From Bacillota bacterium (GTDB lineage: Bacteria; Bacillota; Clostridia; Lachnospirales; Lachnospiraceae), in contig JAEZPG010000017.1 in assembly GCA_023413555.1 (NCBI GenBank), positions 1 to 64,000 of the forward strand: 64,000 nucleotides of DNA. Reading direction: 5' to 3'. Numbering within the stretch: the stretch's first letter is position 1; every line of letters begins with the position of its first letter. The notes beneath the pieces were generated by a model. It saw nothing but the letters and a program-made list of their open reading frames with translations, was not told where the DNA came from and searched no databases. Shown here one piece after another: positions 62,329 through 64,000 of the stretch. The translations under genes were made by a program, and so were the position numbers.

Positions 62329-63384
62329 ATGAGATTTAATACCAAAAGAGAATTTATAAAAAGATGTCTTACCCCATTTCTAATAATTAGTGTACTTTTC
62401 ATAACATTACTTATTGGCTGTAGCCCCAAAAGTATTGAGAAAAAATCTCCATTAACCAAATCCACATTTATGCTCAATACAATTATCACCATCACTCTGT
62501 ACGATTCTACCGATGAATCTATTATTGAAGATGCCTTTAAATTGATTAAAAACTTCGAGAACATCTATAGCCGCACTTCAACGGTAAGTGAACTTTATAA
62601 GTTAAACGAGCACCAGCTTCCAAAGAATAATGGTTCCTTCATCGTGTCTGATGACTTGGCTGACATTTTAAGGCAAGCTTACCACTATAGTGAACTTACA
62701 GATGGTGCTTTTGATTTAGCTATAGAGCCTATTTCCTCACTCTGGGACTTTACAGCAGATACACCTAAGGTACCTGACAGCAAATTGATTGAGGAAAAAT
62801 TACCTGCAGTAAACTATAAAAATGTCCATATCAATGGTAATCAAGTATCTTTTGACTCTGACGAAACAGGAATCGATCTAGGAGCCATTGCAAAAGGATA
62901 TATTGCAGATAAGGTAAAAGCATTCCTAATAGACAGGGGTGTTAAAAGTGCTATGATTAATTTGGGTGGTAATGTTTTATGTGTAGGACAAAAGCCTGAT
63001 GGTACAGCTTTTAACATTGGAATTCAAAAGCCATTTGCCGATCGCAATGAAACTGTTGCCGTAATGGAACTTAAAGATATGTCAGTTGTATCCTCAGGTA
63101 TATATGAGCGTTGCTTTACTGTTAACGGTAAATTCTATCATCACATTCTAAACTCTAAAACCGGTTATCCAACCGATAACAACCTGATTGCAGTTACCAT
63201 AATCAGCAAGGAATCTGTAGTTGGAGATGGTCTTAGTACCTCTGTATTTGCTCTTGGACTTGACAAAGGATTAGAACTGATCGACTCACTTGATGGTGTA
63301 TATGCAGTATTTATTACAGAGGACTATGAATTGCACTACTCGAAAGGCTTTAAAGAACAAATCCCTCTTCGTGATCCCGAATAA
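62329..63384 (+). CDS. apbE: FAD:protein FMN transferase (lipoprotein)
   Basis: A 351-residue flavin transferase that attaches FMN from FAD to Thr/Ser of target proteins outside the cytosol. An N-terminal lipoprotein signal peptide ends at the lipobox LLIGC (Cys about residue 31). FAD/Mg-binding regions include DLGAIAKGYIADKV, INLGGNVLCVG and HHILNSKTGYPTDN. It is the probable modifying enzyme of the neighbouring FMN-binding protein. AAGGAG precedes the ATG. Confidence 0.94.
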   Translation: MRFNTKREFIKRCLTPFLIISVLFITLLIGCSPKSIEKKSPLTKSTFMLNTIITITLYDSTDESIIEDAFKLIKNFENIYSRTSTVSELYKLNEHQLPKNNGSFIVSDDLADILRQAYHYSELTDGAFDLAIEPISSLWDFTADTPKVPDSKLIEEKLPAVNYKNVHINGNQVSFDSDETGIDLGAIAKGYIADKVKAFLIDRGVKSAMINLGGNVLCVGQKPDGTAFNIGIQKPFADRNETVAVMELKDMSVVSSGIYERCFTVNGKFYHHILNSKTGYPTDNNLIAVTIISKESVVGDGLSTSVFALGLDKGLELIDSLDGVYAVFITEDYELHYSKGFKEQIPLRDPE

Positions 63385-63408
63385 TAATTATCTTTTAGAA
63401 TATAGATT

Positions 63409-63436
63409 TGGGGCTTCCGTTAATAGCGAAGCCCCA
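63409..63436. terminator. Bidirectional terminator after apbE
   Basis: TGGGGCTTC (63409-63417) and GAAGCCCCA (63428-63436), followed rightward by TTTGCATTATTTTATTTT. It also ends the convergent regulator gene at 63443. Confidence 0.85.
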
Positions 63437-63442
63437 TTTGCA

Positions 63443-64000
63443 TTATTTTATTTTAGCAGGTTTCACAGGAACTAATTCATAAGAGGTAGATACCCCCTCA
63501 TCGTTATTATTTAGAAATTTACCATTGATTCGTTCCATTATCGTTTTTCCAATATCAAAATTGGCTGTTGGAAGCAGAATCATATACTGAGAGGTACTAT
63601 ATCTACAGAAACAATCACCGATTCTTAGGCTATTGATAATGGCCTCCTTTAAGAGATTCATCTGTTCCTCTAATATCTCTACGTTACCACATTCTATACT
63701 AATATTCAAAAGACAAAGATAAACCATTTTTCCTGTCCGTACCATATTTCTTGCTTCTAACTGATATATATTCTTAAACACTACATATTCACAGAAGTAA
63801 GCTCCAGTTGCAATAGAGTTTTCCTTTAAAAACTCATTAATACTGCGAAGATTACGTTTCTTGTCTTCTTTGTCTTCTACAATATCAGCGTACAAATCAA
63901 GAATTCTTTCTGTAGGAGGAACTCCTAAAATACTATAATAGGATTCGACAATATACTCATAATGAGTAAGCGCCTCTTTACGTCGATCTAAATGAATCAA
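63443..64000 (-). CDS. BTAD-type regulator, C-terminal part (truncated by the window)
   Basis: 185 residues that run off the right edge, so the start and the DNA-binding part are missing. Residues HLDRRKEALTHYEYIVESYYSILGVPPTERI fit the bacterial transcriptional activator (BTAD) repeat domain. The last 110 residues resemble a degenerate GGDEF-like domain (FCRYSTSQYMILLPTANFD). It probably belongs to the SARP/BTAD family; targets unknown. Confidence 0.75.
   Translation of the reverse strand: MIHLDRRKEALTHYEYIVESYYSILGVPPTERILDLYADIVEDKEDKKRNLRSINEFLKENSIATGAYFCEYVVFKNIYQLEARNMVRTGKMVYLCLLNISIECGNVEILEEQMNLLKEAIINSLRIGDCFCRYSTSQYMILLPTANFDIGKTIMERINGKFLNNNDEGVSTSYELVPVKPAKIK

Noticed and set aside
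1..64000. CRISPR arrays, tRNA or rRNA genes, transposases, phage genes and attachment sites
   Set aside because: Searched by eye on both strands; no regularly spaced repeats, cloverleaf sequences, transposase motifs or integrase were recognised.

Overview
The window reads as one piece of the chromosome of a low-GC, endospore-forming anaerobic Clostridia, most likely a Lachnospiraceae (my inference). The reasons are a complete spoIIIA operon with a sigma-E-like promoter, strong AGGAGG ribosome binding sites, clostridial families (EFR1-type ferredoxin, FeoA/FeoB, Gx transporter, CheX/CheY pair) and uniformly AT-rich intergenic DNA. I see no rRNA, tRNA, CRISPR array, phage, transposase or insertion sequence. 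Nearly all genes are intact housekeeping or accessory metabolic genes.

Layout. 1-14,140 is mostly one long leftward run: sigma-E promoter, spoIIIAA-AH, terminator, then asp23, nusB, xseA, xseB, ispA, dxs, tlyA, nadK, argR and yebC. This is the conserved Firmicutes sporulation/isoprenoid/DNA-repair neighbourhood without accB/accC or folD, and nadK sits next to tlyA. 14,200-17,800 holds aroE, efp, aroK, a YqeG-type phosphatase and uppP. 17,800-23,400 has a lipoteichoic-acid-synthase-like membrane sulfatase, an AraC regulator and an unusual EF-G paralogue. 23,500-27,100 is an aromatic amino-acid operon (aroF, tyrA, aroA). 27,000-31,100 has a GNAT protein divergent from a MocR regulator across mirror-image promoters, an EFR1 ferredoxin and a second AraC regulator. 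31,100-36,550 carries a lipid kinase, queA, a DUF815 ATPase and argS. 36,780-38,040 is a CheX-like/CheY pair. 38,095-40,330 is an envelope-stress-like operon (padR, DUF1700, DUF4097, pspC) with a palindrome over its promoter. 40,750-47,600 holds a DUF2935 gene and a five-gene polyamine operon (speA, speE, speB, carboxynorspermidine synthase, nspC). 47,800-55,990 has a zinc-ribbon protein, an SDR, gdhA, nrdE/nrdF, an amidase-like protein and an ADP-ribosylglycohydrolase. 56,200-59,100 is feoA-feoB. 59,190-63,400 has mgsA, a patatin-like lipase and a flavinylation module (Gx transporter, NusG-domain-II protein, FMN-binding protein, divergent apbE). The window ends inside a BTAD-type regulator.

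How the genes work together. The aro genes supply five shikimate/tyrosine steps. The polyamine operon makes putrescine from arginine via agmatine and has two different candidate spermidine chemistries. dxs and ispA feed polyprenyl synthesis, and uppP recycles the undecaprenyl carrier. The last module has the parts of a Gram-positive flavin-based extracytosolic electron-transfer locus and is the most interesting candidate for a less-described system. Other points worth a second look are the altered GTPase motifs in the EF-G paralogue, the padR and mocR operator candidates, the folded feoA-feoB spacer, and a pair of near-identical terminator hairpins 10 kb apart.
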